Source: Allobosea sp. Tri-44
GTDB taxonomy: Bacteria; Pseudomonadota; Alphaproteobacteria; Rhizobiales; Beijerinckiaceae
Reading direction: 5' to 3'
Length of the DNA: 64,000 bases
NCBI RefSeq assembly: GCF_004123845.1
Contig: NZ_NBDP01000064.1
Coordinates: 146,524 to 210,523, forward strand
Both the position numbers and the translations under genes were made by a program. This document shows, piece after piece, positions 43,550 to 54,264 of this stretch; position 1 is the first letter of the stretch; every line of letters starts with the position of its first letter. The notes beneath the pieces were generated by a model. That model did no database searches. It worked only from the letters and a program-made list of their open reading frames with translations, and was not told where the DNA came from.

Positions 43550-44575
43550 ATGAGCCAGAGCCTCTTCCTCCGCACTCTTTCCAGTGAGACGCTGCCGAAG
43601 CCTCCGCTTTGGATGATGCGCCAGGCCGGGCGCTATCTGCCAGAGTATCGCGAGCTCCGGGCCAAGGCCGGCGGATTTCTCGAGCTCTGCTACAATCCGG
43701 ACATGGCGGCGGAAGTGACTCTGCAGCCGATCAGGCGCTTCGGCTTCGATGCCGCGATCCTGTTCTCCGACATTCTCGTGATACCGCATGCGCTCGGGCA
43801 AAAGCTCTGGTTTGCGCAAGGCGAAGGACCGCGGCTGGAGCCTGTTGCCGACGAAAGCCGATTTGGCGAGATCCGCGAGGAGATCGATCCGGACGTGCTT
43901 GCGCCGGTCTACGAGACTGTTCGCCGGGTGAAGGCTGCCCTGCCCGCGGGAACGGCGCTCATCGGCTTCTGCGGGGCGCCGTGGACAGTCGCGACCTATA
44001 TGGTTGCCGGACGTGGCACGCCGGATCAAGGGCCTGCGAAAGATCTGTTCCAGCGCGACCCGGCCCTGTTTGCCAGGCTGATCGACCGCCTGGTGGTGAA
44101 CTCGGCAGATTATCTCAACGCGCAGATTTCTGCCGGCGTAGACGTCGTGCAGATATTCGACAGCTGGGCTGGCTCGCTCGGTCCGGACGATTTCAAGCGC
44201 TGGTGCATCGAGCCGACGCAGCGGATCGTCGATCTGGTTCGGGTGCGCCACCCCCAAGCGAAGATCATCGGCTTTCCGCGTGGCGCCGGCACCGGCATTC
44301 CCGATTATGTTCGTGGGACCGGTATCGATGCGGTCGGGCTCGAAACCGAGATCGACCGGGACTTCGTGCGCAAGGCGATCCAGACGCTGGTGCCGGTGCA
44401 AGGTCACCTCGATCCGCAGGTGCTGCGTGCGGGTGGTCCGGAGCTGGATCGTGAGATCGCGGCGATCCGTGCGGCATTCGGCGCAGGTCCGTTCGTCTTC
44501 AATCTGGGGCATGGCATCTTGCCGGACACGCCGATCGCTCATGTCGAGCGGCTGGTCGAGTTGGTGCGCGCCTAA
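43550..44575 (+). CDS. hemE: Uroporphyrinogen decarboxylase
   Basis: The 341-residue enzyme converts uroporphyrinogen III to coproporphyrinogen III. Signatures: PPLWMMRQAGRYLPEYR at the N-terminus and GFCGAPWTVATYMVAGRG, with FDSWAGSLGP later. The ATG at 43550 is chosen by family similarity; a GTG at 43541 in frame is possible, and neither has a strong ribosome-binding site. Its promoter must lie in the origin region, as in Caulobacter. Confidence 0.96.
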   Translation: MSQSLFLRTLSSETLPKPPLWMMRQAGRYLPEYRELRAKAGGFLELCYNPDMAAEVTLQPIRRFGFDAAILFSDILVIPHALGQKLWFAQGEGPRLEPVADESRFGEIREEIDPDVLAPVYETVRRVKAALPAGTALIGFCGAPWTVATYMVAGRGTPDQGPAKDLFQRDPALFARLIDRLVVNSADYLNAQISAGVDVVQIFDSWAGSLGPDDFKRWCIEPTQRIVDLVRVRHPQAKIIGFPRGAGTGIPDYVRGTGIDAVGLETEIDRDFVRKAIQTLVPVQGHLDPQVLRAGGPELDREIAAIRAAFGAGPFVFNLGHGILPDTPIAHVERLVELVRA

Positions 44576-44587
44576 AGGATCGATCCA

Positions 44588-45013
44588 ATGGCTTACGAAT
44601 GGATCAAGGCTTTCCATGTGATGGCGGTGATCGCCTGGATGGCCGGAATGCTCTATCTGCCGCGCCTGATGGTCTATCATGCCGAGGCGCAGACCGGCTC
44701 GATCCAGTCCGAGACCTTCAAGATCATGGAGCGCCGGCTGCTCAAGGGGATCATCAATCCTTCGATGATCGTTGCCTGGGTGCTCGGGCTCTACCTCGCC
44801 TGGAGCGCTTTCGGCTTCAAGGGCGGCTGGCTGCATGGCAAGATCGCCCTGGTCCTTGTCCTCTCTGGCTTGCATGGCTACCTGTCCGGCAGGGTCAGGG
44901 CCTTTGCCGAAGACCGCAACGACAAGCCTGCGCGCTTCTATCGCATTCTCAATGAGGTCCCGGCGCTGCTGATGGCTGGAATCGTCATCCTGGTGATCGT
45001 CAAGCCGTTCTGA
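44588..45013 (+). CDS. hemJ: Protoporphyrinogen IX oxidase HemJ
   Basis: The 141-residue protein has four membrane helices. It carries the family-conserved His10 (KAFHVMAVIAWMAGMLYLPRL region) and the Lys of WLHGKIALVL. HemJ replaces HemG/HemY in alphaproteobacteria for the penultimate heme step. It lies 12 bp after hemE, so it is likely co-transcribed. Confidence 0.94.
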   Translation: MAYEWIKAFHVMAVIAWMAGMLYLPRLMVYHAEAQTGSIQSETFKIMERRLLKGIINPSMIVAWVLGLYLAWSAFGFKGGWLHGKIALVLVLSGLHGYLSGRVRAFAEDRNDKPARFYRILNEVPALLMAGIVILVIVKPF

Positions 45014-45234
45014 ATTCGGCGCGGTTTCCCGCTTGAGCCGGGCGGGGAAAGCGGTTATCAAGCCTCTGCGCCTTCTGTTCGCGTCCTTCCCTATCGTCGA
45101 CGGTTCGTGCCACGGCAGCTTTCGCCAGCCGGCACGACATCCTGACAAGTGGGGCTCCCAGCCCTTCGTCCCCGTCGATCCCTCCGCTGCCGTCCGGCCT
45201 GCCCCGATGCAGGCCTGCTCAACCCGGGTGCCCC
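45014..45234 (+). promoter_or_regulatory. Long C-rich leader upstream of rho
   Basis: The 221-bp gap before rho has no supported gene. On the coding strand it contains long C/T-rich, G-poor stretches (about 45062-45100 and 45145-45215), the composition of Rho utilisation (rut) sites. Autogenous attenuation of rho by Rho is known in enterobacteria; here it is inferred. Confidence 0.45.
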
Positions 45235-46500
<1,266 letters not shown>

Positions 46501-46528
46501 TCGACAATCATCGACCCGGCGACAGTGA

Positions 46529-46561
46529 AAGGCCTCGGCGTTTGCCGGGGCCTTTTCTTTT
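46529..46561 (+). terminator. Rho-independent terminator of rho
   Basis: AAGGCCTCGGC (46529-46539) and GCCGGGGCCTT (46544-46554) pair with one G-T position and a 4-nt loop, followed by TTCTTTT. Confidence 0.85.
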
Positions 46562-46579
46562 GTGGCGCGCTCTGAGGCG

Positions 46580-48577
46580 TCAGCGCGCGCTCGCGAGCGC
46601 CTCCGCCAATCGATTCGGCTCGGTGACGGGCGGTAGGCAGCGGCCATGCAAGCAGACGAACGCGGCGCCCTCGCCTGCCTGCCGGGCATAGGCATGGGCG
46701 GGGTGCCCGGCAGGCAATCCGTCCGGCTCGGTGCAATCGACCAGCATGGTCGTCAGGTGCGGTAGTGCCAAGGCTGCCTGGCGGAATGTCCCGCGGTTCG
46801 GGCCGGCCAGCACGACCTCGACGCCGTTACGCGCGAGGTCATAGGCGTTGAGCACCGAGCCATGCGCCATTGGGGCATGCGCGGCTGCGGCGAGTATGAC
46901 CGCCAGGAATCGGTCGGCCCGCTCACGGTCCTCCGGCAATCCGGTCTGAGCCGCGATCCGCAACAGGTTTGCTGCATGCAGCCCGTTGGCGTTCGGTACG
47001 GCGTCATCGTGAGTCGGCCTGGGTATGACCGGTAGTGCCGCACTGTCCGCACGAGTCATGCGAAGGAGGCCCGAGTCGGCCTCGCGGTAATACCGATCGA
47101 GATGCACACTCCAGCGCCTGGCGAGGTCGAAGTAGTGCCGATCGCCGGTCGCGTCATGAAGGGCGAGTGCCGCCTCGGCCATAGCGGCGTGGTCGAGCGC
47201 GAAACCTGGAGCGATCAGCCGGCCGGCGCGGAAGGAATGAGCCAATCCGTCGCCATCCACCATGGATTCGGAGACGAAACGGAAAGCACGGCTGGCAAGA
47301 TCGAGCCAATCCCTGCGGCCGAGAATGCCGGCTGCGCGCGCGAGGCCGGAGATCATCAACCCGTTCCAGTCGGCGAGGATCTTGTCGTCGAGCCCGGGCG
47401 GGATGCGTTCGCTACGGGCCTCCAGCAGACGGACACGGAGCTCGGCGAGGTTGGCTCCGACTTCTGGAAGGGGATCGGGCGTATCAAGCCGGTTGAGGAT
47501 GGTGTGGCCTTCCCAATTTCCGCCTGCGGTCACGTCATAGTGCCGGGCGAAGAGGACGGCATCGTCAGCTCCGAGAATCTCCGTCAGCTCGGGAAGTGTC
47601 CAGACATAGAACTTGCCCTCCACCCCTTCCGAATCGGCATCGAGGCTGGCGGCGAACGCGCCTTCCGGCAGCAGCATGTCGCGATTGAGCCAGGCGACGA
47701 TGCCATCGGCCGCCTCGCGTAGCAGAACATCGCCAGCGCGGGTGGCCTCGAGCGCATAGAGCGGCAGCAGCTGCGCATTGTCGTAGAGCATCTTCTCGAA
47801 ATGCGGCACGAGCCAGCGTTCGTCGACGGCATAGCGCGCAAAGCCGCCGCCGAGATGGTCATGGATGCCGCCGCGCGCCATCTGCACCAGGGTGCGATTG
47901 GCAGATTCGCGGGAGGCCTCGTCGCCGCTGCGGGCGCCATGGCGCCAGAGCAATTCGACCAGGCCCGGGTTCGGGAATTTTGGTGCTCCGCCGAGGCCGC
48001 CATGATCACGGTCGAAGCGGCGCGCGATCTGGCTCGCGAGATGCTCGAGATCGGGCTCGCCTACTTCGGGTACGCGCTGCAGGCTCTGCTGCAGCGCTTC
48101 GCCGATTGCCGAAGCATTGCGGCCGATGCGTTCGCGGTCGCTTCGATAAAGCCCGGAGATCTGCCTGAGGACATCGACGAACCCAGGCCGGCCATAGCGC
48201 GAGGTCGGCGGAAAATAGGTGCCGCCCCAGAACGGTGCGCCCTGGCTGTCGAGGAACATGGTCAGCGGCCAGCCACCCTGCTCTCCGAGCGTATGCAGGG
48301 CGCTCATATAGACATGGTCGATGTCGGGCCGCTCCTCGCGGTCGACCTTGATGTTCACGAAGAGCTCGTTCATCACCGCAGCGATGGCCGGGTTCTCGAA
48401 GCTCTCATGCGCCATGACATGGCACCAATGGCAGGCCGCATAGCCGACAGACAGCAGGACGGGGCGATCGCAGACGCGTGCTTGCGCGAAAGCGTCGTCG
48501 CTCCATTCCCACCAGTCGACGGGGTTGTCGCGGTGCTGCAGCAGATAGGGACTGGCGGCATGCTTCAGACGGTTCAT
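46580..48577 (-). CDS. Thioredoxin-domain protein (DUF255 / YyaL, SPATA20-like)
   Basis: The 665-residue protein has an N-terminal thioredoxin-like domain with HAASPYLLQHRDNPVDWWEW and the CxxC-type motif ACHWCHVM (about residues 50-57), followed by a six-hairpin-glycosidase-like region (PKFPNPGLVELLWR, RGGIHDHLGGGFARYAVDERW). This is the YyaL/SPATA20 family of unknown precise function. The ATG at 48577 is fixed by homology. It is divergent from mnmE with only 38 bp between. Confidence 0.93.
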   Translation of the reverse strand: MNRLKHAASPYLLQHRDNPVDWWEWSDDAFAQARVCDRPVLLSVGYAACHWCHVMAHESFENPAIAAVMNELFVNIKVDREERPDIDHVYMSALHTLGEQGGWPLTMFLDSQGAPFWGGTYFPPTSRYGRPGFVDVLRQISGLYRSDRERIGRNASAIGEALQQSLQRVPEVGEPDLEHLASQIARRFDRDHGGLGGAPKFPNPGLVELLWRHGARSGDEASRESANRTLVQMARGGIHDHLGGGFARYAVDERWLVPHFEKMLYDNAQLLPLYALEATRAGDVLLREAADGIVAWLNRDMLLPEGAFAASLDADSEGVEGKFYVWTLPELTEILGADDAVLFARHYDVTAGGNWEGHTILNRLDTPDPLPEVGANLAELRVRLLEARSERIPPGLDDKILADWNGLMISGLARAAGILGRRDWLDLASRAFRFVSESMVDGDGLAHSFRAGRLIAPGFALDHAAMAEAALALHDATGDRHYFDLARRWSVHLDRYYREADSGLLRMTRADSAALPVIPRPTHDDAVPNANGLHAANLLRIAAQTGLPEDRERADRFLAVILAAAAHAPMAHGSVLNAYDLARNGVEVVLAGPNRGTFRQAALALPHLTTMLVDCTEPDGLPAGHPAHAYARQAGEGAAFVCLHGRCLPPVTEPNRLAEALASAR

Positions 48578-48615
48578 CTCGAAAGCTCCAGCCTTGGTGA
48601 AAAGGGCGCCTGAGG

Positions 48616-49920
48616 ATGCGAGCCTATCCGACGATTGTGGCACTGTCCTCCGGTGCCGGACGAGCCGGTGTCGCGGTGGTGCGCGTCTCGGGCGAGCGCG
48701 CCCGATTCGCCCTCGAAACGATCGCAGGAGCTGTACCGGGGGCACGCAAGGCCGCTTACCGAGCCCTGCGCGATCACGATGGCGCGGTCATCGACCATAG
48801 CCTGGTGCTGTTCTTTCCCGGCCCGGCGAGCTTCACGGGCGAGGATGTCGCCGAATTCCATATCCATGGCTCGCGTGCTGTGCTGTCGCGCCTGCTGGCC
48901 GTGCTTACCGGGCTACCCGGTTTGCGCCTGGCGGAAGCCGGTGAGTTCACCCGCCGTGCCTTCGAGGCTGGTAAGCTCGATCTCGCAGCCGTCGAGGGCC
49001 TCGCCGACCTGATCGATTCGGAGACGGAATGGCAGCGCAGGCAGGCACTGCGGCAGATGGAAGGTGCGCTCGGCCGCGCAGCCGGTGAATGGCGACGCGC
49101 GCTGATCAAGGCGATGACGCTGCTCGAGGCCGAGATCGACTTCTCCGATGAGGGCGATGTCGGCGGCCCGCTGATTGCCGACGCCGTTGCTGAAGCACAG
49201 GGCGTGCTCGGCAGCCTGCGTTCTGCACTCGGCAGCTTCGCGGCGGGCGAGCGAGTTCGCGAGGGCTTCGTCGTCGTGCTTGCCGGACCACCCAATGCCG
49301 GCAAATCCAGCCTGCTCAATGCGCTCGCCCGACGCGACGTTGCGATCGTCTCGCCCATTGCCGGCACGACCCGCGATGCCATCGAGGTCAGGCTGGACCT
49401 CGGCGGCATCCCCGTCGTGCTGGTCGATACCGCCGGCCTGCGCGAGAGCAGTGACGCGATCGAGGCCGAGGGCGTGAGGCGAGCCCGGCAGAAAGCAGCC
49501 CATGCAGATCTGGTGTTGCGTTTGCGATCGCCCGATTCGGACCCGGAACGAGCCGATAGTGAGGGGGACGACCTTGCTGTCGCGACGATGATCGACCTTG
49601 GTGGAGTTGCTCGCCCCGGGGAAATCGGCGTGTCAGCGGTTACTGGCGCGGGCCTGCCCGAGCTGATCGACATTATCGCATCTCGCCTTGGCAAGCTGGG
49701 CCAGGCAGAACCTGCGCTCGTCACCCGCGAGCGTCAGCGTGTTGCGGTTGCGGATGCTGCCACTGCGATCGAACGTGCCGGCATGTTATCGCATGAGCAG
49801 TCGGAGCTGATCGCGGAAGAGCTGCGCATCGCTGTCAGAGCGCTGGAGCGCTTGATCGGCAAGGTCGACGTCGAGGATGTGCTCGACAGCCTGTTCTCCG
49901 GCTTCTGCATCGGCAAATAG
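48616..49920 (+). CDS. mnmE: tRNA modification GTPase MnmE (TrmE)
   Basis: The 434-residue protein makes, with MnmG, the cmnm5U34 modification of tRNA. N-terminal folate-binding domain (TIVALSSGAGRAGVAVVRVSG), central helices, inserted G domain (G1 AGPPNAGKSSLLNAL about residue 223; G3 DTAGLRES), and C-terminal FCIGK with the catalytic Cys. Unusually the G4 motif, normally NKxD or TKxD, reads Thr324-Met-Ile-Asp327. It heads the mnmE-mnmG-rsmG-parAB cluster. Confidence 0.96.
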   Translation: MRAYPTIVALSSGAGRAGVAVVRVSGERARFALETIAGAVPGARKAAYRALRDHDGAVIDHSLVLFFPGPASFTGEDVAEFHIHGSRAVLSRLLAVLTGLPGLRLAEAGEFTRRAFEAGKLDLAAVEGLADLIDSETEWQRRQALRQMEGALGRAAGEWRRALIKAMTLLEAEIDFSDEGDVGGPLIADAVAEAQGVLGSLRSALGSFAAGERVREGFVVVLAGPPNAGKSSLLNALARRDVAIVSPIAGTTRDAIEVRLDLGGIPVVLVDTAGLRESSDAIEAEGVRRARQKAAHADLVLRLRSPDSDPERADSEGDDLAVATMIDLGGVARPGEIGVSAVTGAGLPELIDIIASRLGKLGQAEPALVTRERQRVAVADAATAIERAGMLSHEQSELIAEELRIAVRALERLIGKVDVEDVLDSLFSGFCIGK

Positions 49921-49966
49921 GCGGTTTTCATTGACCTTGCGGTCCTGCTTGACTAGCGAATTGGAC

Positions 49967-51871
49967 ATGTTGAATGCACAGGTGAACCAGCACTACGATG
50001 TCGTCGTGGTGGGCGGCGGCCATGCCGGGGCAGAGGCCGCGGCTGCGGCGGCGCGTGCCGGCGCGAGGACGGCGCTGATCACCCAGCAGATCGCCACTGT
50101 CGGAGCGATGTCCTGCAACCCGGCGATCGGCGGACTCGGCAAGGGCCATCTCGTCCGTGAGATCGATGCGCTCGACGGGATCATGGCGCGCTGCGCCGAC
50201 CAGGGTGGCATCCAGTTCCGCATGCTCAACCGTCGCAAGGGGCCGGCGGTGCGGGGGCCAAGGGCGCAGGCCGATCGCAGGCTCTACCGGGAGGCGGTTC
50301 AGGCTTCGCTGGCTGCTCAGGACAATCTCACCTTGGTCGAGGGCGAGGCGTTCGATCTGGACATCGTTGCCGGCGCGGTTACTGGCGTCGTACTCGCGGA
50401 CGGTCGTCGATTCGCCTGCGGAACGGTCGTGCTCACCACCGGCACCTTCCTGCGTGGCTTGATCCATATCGGGGAGAAGAAGATTCCGGCTGGTCGCGTC
50501 GGCGAGGCGCCCTCGCTTGGCCTCTCCGCCACGCTGGAACGACACGGCTTTCCATTGGGCCGGCTGAAGACCGGGACACCGCCGCGACTGGACGGCCGCA
50601 CGATCGACTGGTCCGGTCTGGAGATGCAGCCCGGTGACGACCCGCCCGAACCGTTCTCGGCGATGACCGATGCGATCACAACACCGCAGATCAGCTGCGG
50701 CGTGACGCGGACGACGCTGGCGACGCATGAGCTGATCCGCGCCAATCTGCATCGGGCACCGATGTTCTCCGGCCAGATCGAGGGGCGCGGGCCGCGCTAT
50801 TGCCCGTCGATCGAGGACAAGGTCGGCCGCTTCGGCGACCGCGACGGCCACCAGATATTTCTCGAGCCCGAGGGCCTCGACGATCCCACGGTCTACCCGA
50901 ACGGGATCTCGACCTCGCTGCCGGAGGACGTCCAGCTCGGGCTATTGAAGACGATTCCGGGCCTTGAGCGCGCGGCGATGCTGCGACCGGGCTATGCGAT
51001 CGAGTACGACTACGTCGATCCTCGCGCGCTGAAGCCGACGCTGGAGACGCGCGCGATCAGCGGGCTCTTCCTCGCCGGGCAGATCAACGGCACGACAGGC
51101 TACGAGGAAGCGGCTGCGCAGGGTTTGCTCGCTGGTCTCAACGCTGCGCGGAGAACTGGCGGCAGCGTGGCCCTTAGTCTGGATCGCACGCAATCCTATA
51201 TCGGCGTGATGGTCGATGATCTCGTGACGCGCGGCGTTACGGAGCCGTATCGAATGTTCACCTCCCGCGCCGAATTTCGGCTGTCGCTCCGGGTCGACAA
51301 TGCCGATGAGCGCTTGACGCCGCTTGGTATCGCGCAAGGGCTGGTCAGCAGCGCCCGTCGCGAGCGCTATGAGAGCCGCCAGTCAGAGATCGTTAAGCTT
51401 ACCGAAGTGTTGCGTCAGCGGACCTTGTCGCCTAACGAGGCGGCTGCCGCCGGACTGGAGCTGAATCGGGATGGCGTCAGGCGCTCGGCCTTCCAGATCC
51501 TGTCCTATCCGGCGATCGATTTTGCGGCACTACTCCGGGTCTGGCCCGATCTTGAGGCGTTTTCCGAGGCGGCACGGGCACGCGTCGCGGCGGATGCGAC
51601 CTATGCCGTCTATCTCGACCGGCAGGCGGCCGAGATCGATTCCTATCAACGCGACCAGGCGCTCCCACTACCAAGCGATCTCGATCTCGATGGAATCTCT
51701 GGTCTGTCGAATGAACTTCGCGCCAAGCTCCGCGCCTCCTGGCCGGATAATCTGGCGCAAGCCGGGCGCATCGAGGGTATGACCCCAGCGGCGCTGACCC
51801 TGCTGGCAGCGCATGCCCGCAAGCGCCAGGCCGGGCGCTCGACCGCCAGCGCGGAGACACTTACCCTGTGA
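49967..51871 (+). CDS. mnmG: tRNA uridine-5-carboxymethylaminomethylation enzyme MnmG (GidA)
   Basis: The 634-residue FAD protein is the partner of MnmE. It has the dinucleotide-binding VVVVGGGHAGAEAAAAAARAG near the N-terminus in pieces, CNPAIGGLGKGHLVREIDALDG, GTFLRGLIHIGEKKIPAGR and the C-terminal GidA-associated helical domain (GLSNELRAKL). The ATG at 49967 fits homology; the ribosome-binding site is weak. It overlaps rsmG by 4 bp. Confidence 0.96.
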   Translation: MLNAQVNQHYDVVVVGGGHAGAEAAAAAARAGARTALITQQIATVGAMSCNPAIGGLGKGHLVREIDALDGIMARCADQGGIQFRMLNRRKGPAVRGPRAQADRRLYREAVQASLAAQDNLTLVEGEAFDLDIVAGAVTGVVLADGRRFACGTVVLTTGTFLRGLIHIGEKKIPAGRVGEAPSLGLSATLERHGFPLGRLKTGTPPRLDGRTIDWSGLEMQPGDDPPEPFSAMTDAITTPQISCGVTRTTLATHELIRANLHRAPMFSGQIEGRGPRYCPSIEDKVGRFGDRDGHQIFLEPEGLDDPTVYPNGISTSLPEDVQLGLLKTIPGLERAAMLRPGYAIEYDYVDPRALKPTLETRAISGLFLAGQINGTTGYEEAAAQGLLAGLNAARRTGGSVALSLDRTQSYIGVMVDDLVTRGVTEPYRMFTSRAEFRLSLRVDNADERLTPLGIAQGLVSSARRERYESRQSEIVKLTEVLRQRTLSPNEAAAAGLELNRDGVRRSAFQILSYPAIDFAALLRVWPDLEAFSEAARARVAADATYAVYLDRQAAEIDSYQRDQALPLPSDLDLDGISGLSNELRAKLRASWPDNLAQAGRIEGMTPAALTLLAAHARKRQAGRSTASAETLTL

Positions 51872-52521
51872 GTTCTGTTGATAAGGGGGATAACGAAGAT
51901 CGCCGTTACGCTTTTCGCTTGACGCCTGTTTCACGTGAAACAGAGGAGCGCCTCGCCGTTCTTGTCGGGGAGCTGCGGCGCTGGCAGAAGGCGAAAAATC
52001 TCGTCTCGGATGCGACGCTCGATGCGGTCTGGACCCGACATGTCGCCGATTCCTTGCAGTTGCTCGACCGTGCGCCGCAGGCGCGGCGCTGGCTTGACCT
52101 CGGCTCGGGCGGCGGTTTTCCAGGTCTCGTGCTCGGTATCAGACTTGCCGAACTTAGCGGCCATATCGATCTGGTCGAGAGCAATGCCCGGAAATGCGCT
52201 TTCCTGCGTCACGCCGCACGGCTGACCGGGGCGCCGGTGACGGTGCATAACGCTCGCATCGAGGATGTGGCCGACGATTTTATCGGCAAGGTCGAGGCCG
52301 TGACGGCGCGGGCGCTGGCGCCGCTGCCGCTGTTGCTCGACTGGTGCAAAGAGCTGTTGAGAACCGGGGTGGTGGGAGTCTTTCCCAAGGGACAACATCT
52401 AGATGCGGAATTGACCGCCGCGGCTAAATATTGGAAGATTCAGGCCACAACGTTTCCATCCTTGACGGATTCGGCGGCCGCTATCCTGGTGATCAGCGGC
52501 GCCGAGAAACGGGCCGATTGA
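51868..52521 (+). CDS. rsmG: 16S rRNA (guanine527-N7)-methyltransferase RsmG (GidB)
   Basis: The 217-residue methyltransferase has WLDLGSGGGFPGLVLGI (SAM motif I) and NARIEDV; it methylates G527 in the 530 loop, the site linked to streptomycin resistance. It starts with GTG overlapping the mnmG stop. Codons 20-25 (VSRETE) contain a perfect parS site, so the ParB site is built into the coding sequence. Its TGA overlaps the parA ATG (TGATG). Confidence 0.95.
   Translation: MSSVDKGDNEDRRYAFRLTPVSRETEERLAVLVGELRRWQKAKNLVSDATLDAVWTRHVADSLQLLDRAPQARRWLDLGSGGGFPGLVLGIRLAELSGHIDLVESNARKCAFLRHAARLTGAPVTVHNARIEDVADDFIGKVEAVTARALAPLPLLLDWCKELLRTGVVGVFPKGQHLDAELTAAAKYWKIQATTFPSLTDSAAAILVISGAEKRAD
51927..51942. 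other. parS: Perfect parS site inside rsmG
   Basis: TGTTTCACGTGAAACA, a complete 16-bp palindrome identical to the ParB recognition consensus. It lies 0.6 kb upstream of parA. Confidence 0.9.
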
Positions 52522-53348
52522 TGACCGATTCTCAGCCTATCTCCATTCCCACGCGTCCGCGCGTGCTGGCGCTCGCCAATCAGAAGGGCGGGGTCGGGAA
52601 GACCACAACCGCGATCAACCTCGGGACCGCGCTCGCCGCCATCGGCGAGAAGGTGCTGATCATCGACCTCGACCCGCAGGGTAACGCCTCGACTGGGCTC
52701 GGCGTCGATCGCAAGAGCCGGAAGGCGTCGACCTATGATGTGCTCTGCGGCGATATCGGGTTGGGCATGGCGATGCAGGCTACAGCCGTTCCCAATCTAT
52801 TCCTGGCGCCGTCGACGCTCGATTTGCTTGGTGTCGAGCTTGAGATCGCCAGTGCTAAGGATCGCGCGACGCGATTGAAGAAGGCGATCGACGAGCTGGT
52901 GGACGATCAGCGCTGCAGCGACCTGACCTATATCCTGATCGACTGCCCGCCCTCGCTGAGCCTGATCACGATCAACGCCATGACGGCCGCGGACGCCGTG
53001 CTGGTGCCGCTGCAATGCGAGTTCTTTGCGCTCGAAGGCCTCAGCCAGCTGCTCAAAACGGTCGAGCAGGTTCGCGCCGGCCTCAACCCGCGCCTGATGA
53101 TCCAAGGGGTGGTGCTGACCATGTACGACCCGCGCAACAACCTCTCCGGCCAGGTCATGGCCGATGTCCGCGATTTTCTTGGCGACAAGGTCTACGAGAC
53201 GGTGATTCCACGCAATGTGCGGATCTCGGAGGCGCCATCCTATGGCAAGCCGGCGCTGCTCTATGATCTGCGCTGCGCGGGCTCGCAGGCCTATCTGAAG
53301 CTGGCCTCGGAGGTGATCAAGCGCGAGCGCACGCTGCGCGCCGCCTGA
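52521..53348 (+). CDS. parA: Chromosome partitioning ATPase ParA
   Basis: The 275-residue deviant-Walker ATPase has ANQKGGVGKTTTAINLGTAL, LIIDLDPQGNASTGLG and LIDCPPSLSLITINAM. It forms the dynamic gradient that moves ParB-parS complexes. The start overlaps the rsmG stop as TGATG. The short N-terminus (about 12 residues before the ATPase core) is typical of chromosomal ParA. Confidence 0.97.
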   Translation: MTDSQPISIPTRPRVLALANQKGGVGKTTTAINLGTALAAIGEKVLIIDLDPQGNASTGLGVDRKSRKASTYDVLCGDIGLGMAMQATAVPNLFLAPSTLDLLGVELEIASAKDRATRLKKAIDELVDDQRCSDLTYILIDCPPSLSLITINAMTAADAVLVPLQCEFFALEGLSQLLKTVEQVRAGLNPRLMIQGVVLTMYDPRNNLSGQVMADVRDFLGDKVYETVIPRNVRISEAPSYGKPALLYDLRCAGSQAYLKLASEVIKRERTLRAA

Positions 53349-53373
53349 TCGGCACAAAAAAGGTTCAAGAGGA

Positions 53374-54264
53374 ATGGCAATGGTCGAGGAACAGGGGCGC
53401 TCGCGTCTTGGCCGGGGTCTCGCTGCGCTGATAGGCGATGTCGGAGACGAGATCGGCGCGCTCGAGCGCGCGCGTGGTCAGCGCAAGGTCCCCGTCGAGT
53501 TCCTGCGTCCGAATGCGCGTAACCCGCGCAAGACCTTCAATGATGCGGAGTTGGAGGACCTCGCCGCCTCGGTGCGCGAGCGCGGTATCCTGCAGCCGAT
53601 CATCGTGCGCTCGATCCCGGGTATGATCGACGCCTACGAGATCATCGCCGGCGAGCGGCGCTGGCGTGCCGCGCAGCGAGCGGAACTGCACGATGTCCCG
53701 GTCATCCTGGTCGAGGCCAATGACCGCGAGGCGCTTGAGATCGCCATCGTCGAGAACGTCCAGCGCGCCGATCTCAACGCCATGGAAGAGGCGGCCGGCT
53801 ATGAGCGTCTGATCGCCGAATTCGATTACACCCAGAATGATCTTGCCAAGGTGATTGGCAAGAGCCGCTCGCATGTGGCGAACACGTTGCGCCTGAGCAA
53901 ATTGCCTGAGCCGGTCAAGCAAATGGTCAGCGAAGGCTTGGTCTCGGCCGGCCACGCGCGCGCACTTCTCGCTGTTTCGGATCCGGAACAGGTGGCGAAA
54001 CGCATTGTCGAACAAGGCCTTACCGTGCGCGATATCGAGCGCCTCGGCCAGGACGAAGCCCGCAGTGAGAACAAGCCGGTGCGGGCTGCCGCCGTGCCGA
54101 AGCCGGAGAAGGATCCGGACACGCGCGCAGTCGAGAATGCTCTGGAAGAGGCACTTGGCCTTGGCGTCTCGATCCAGCACCGTGCCAATGGTGGCGGTGA
54201 GATGAAGATCAGCTACAAGACGCTGGAGCAGCTCGATGCGCTCTGCCGGCGATTGAAGGCCTGA
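53374..54264 (+). CDS. parB: Chromosome partitioning protein ParB
   Basis: The 296-residue CTP-dependent clamp has an N-terminal LGRGLAALIGD segment (ParA-interacting), CTP-binding motifs including GERRWRAAQRA (about residue 93) and ENVQRADLNAMEEA, an HTH (DYTQNDLAKVIGKSRSHVANTLRL) that reads parS, and a C-terminal dimer domain (MKISYKTLEQLDALCRRL). AAGAGGA precedes the ATG. Its stop abuts the holA stop on the other strand (TGATCA). Confidence 0.97.
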   Translation: MAMVEEQGRSRLGRGLAALIGDVGDEIGALERARGQRKVPVEFLRPNARNPRKTFNDAELEDLAASVRERGILQPIIVRSIPGMIDAYEIIAGERRWRAAQRAELHDVPVILVEANDREALEIAIVENVQRADLNAMEEAAGYERLIAEFDYTQNDLAKVIGKSRSHVANTLRLSKLPEPVKQMVSEGLVSAGHARALLAVSDPEQVAKRIVEQGLTVRDIERLGQDEARSENKPVRAAAVPKPEKDPDTRAVENALEEALGLGVSIQHRANGGGEMKISYKTLEQLDALCRRLKA

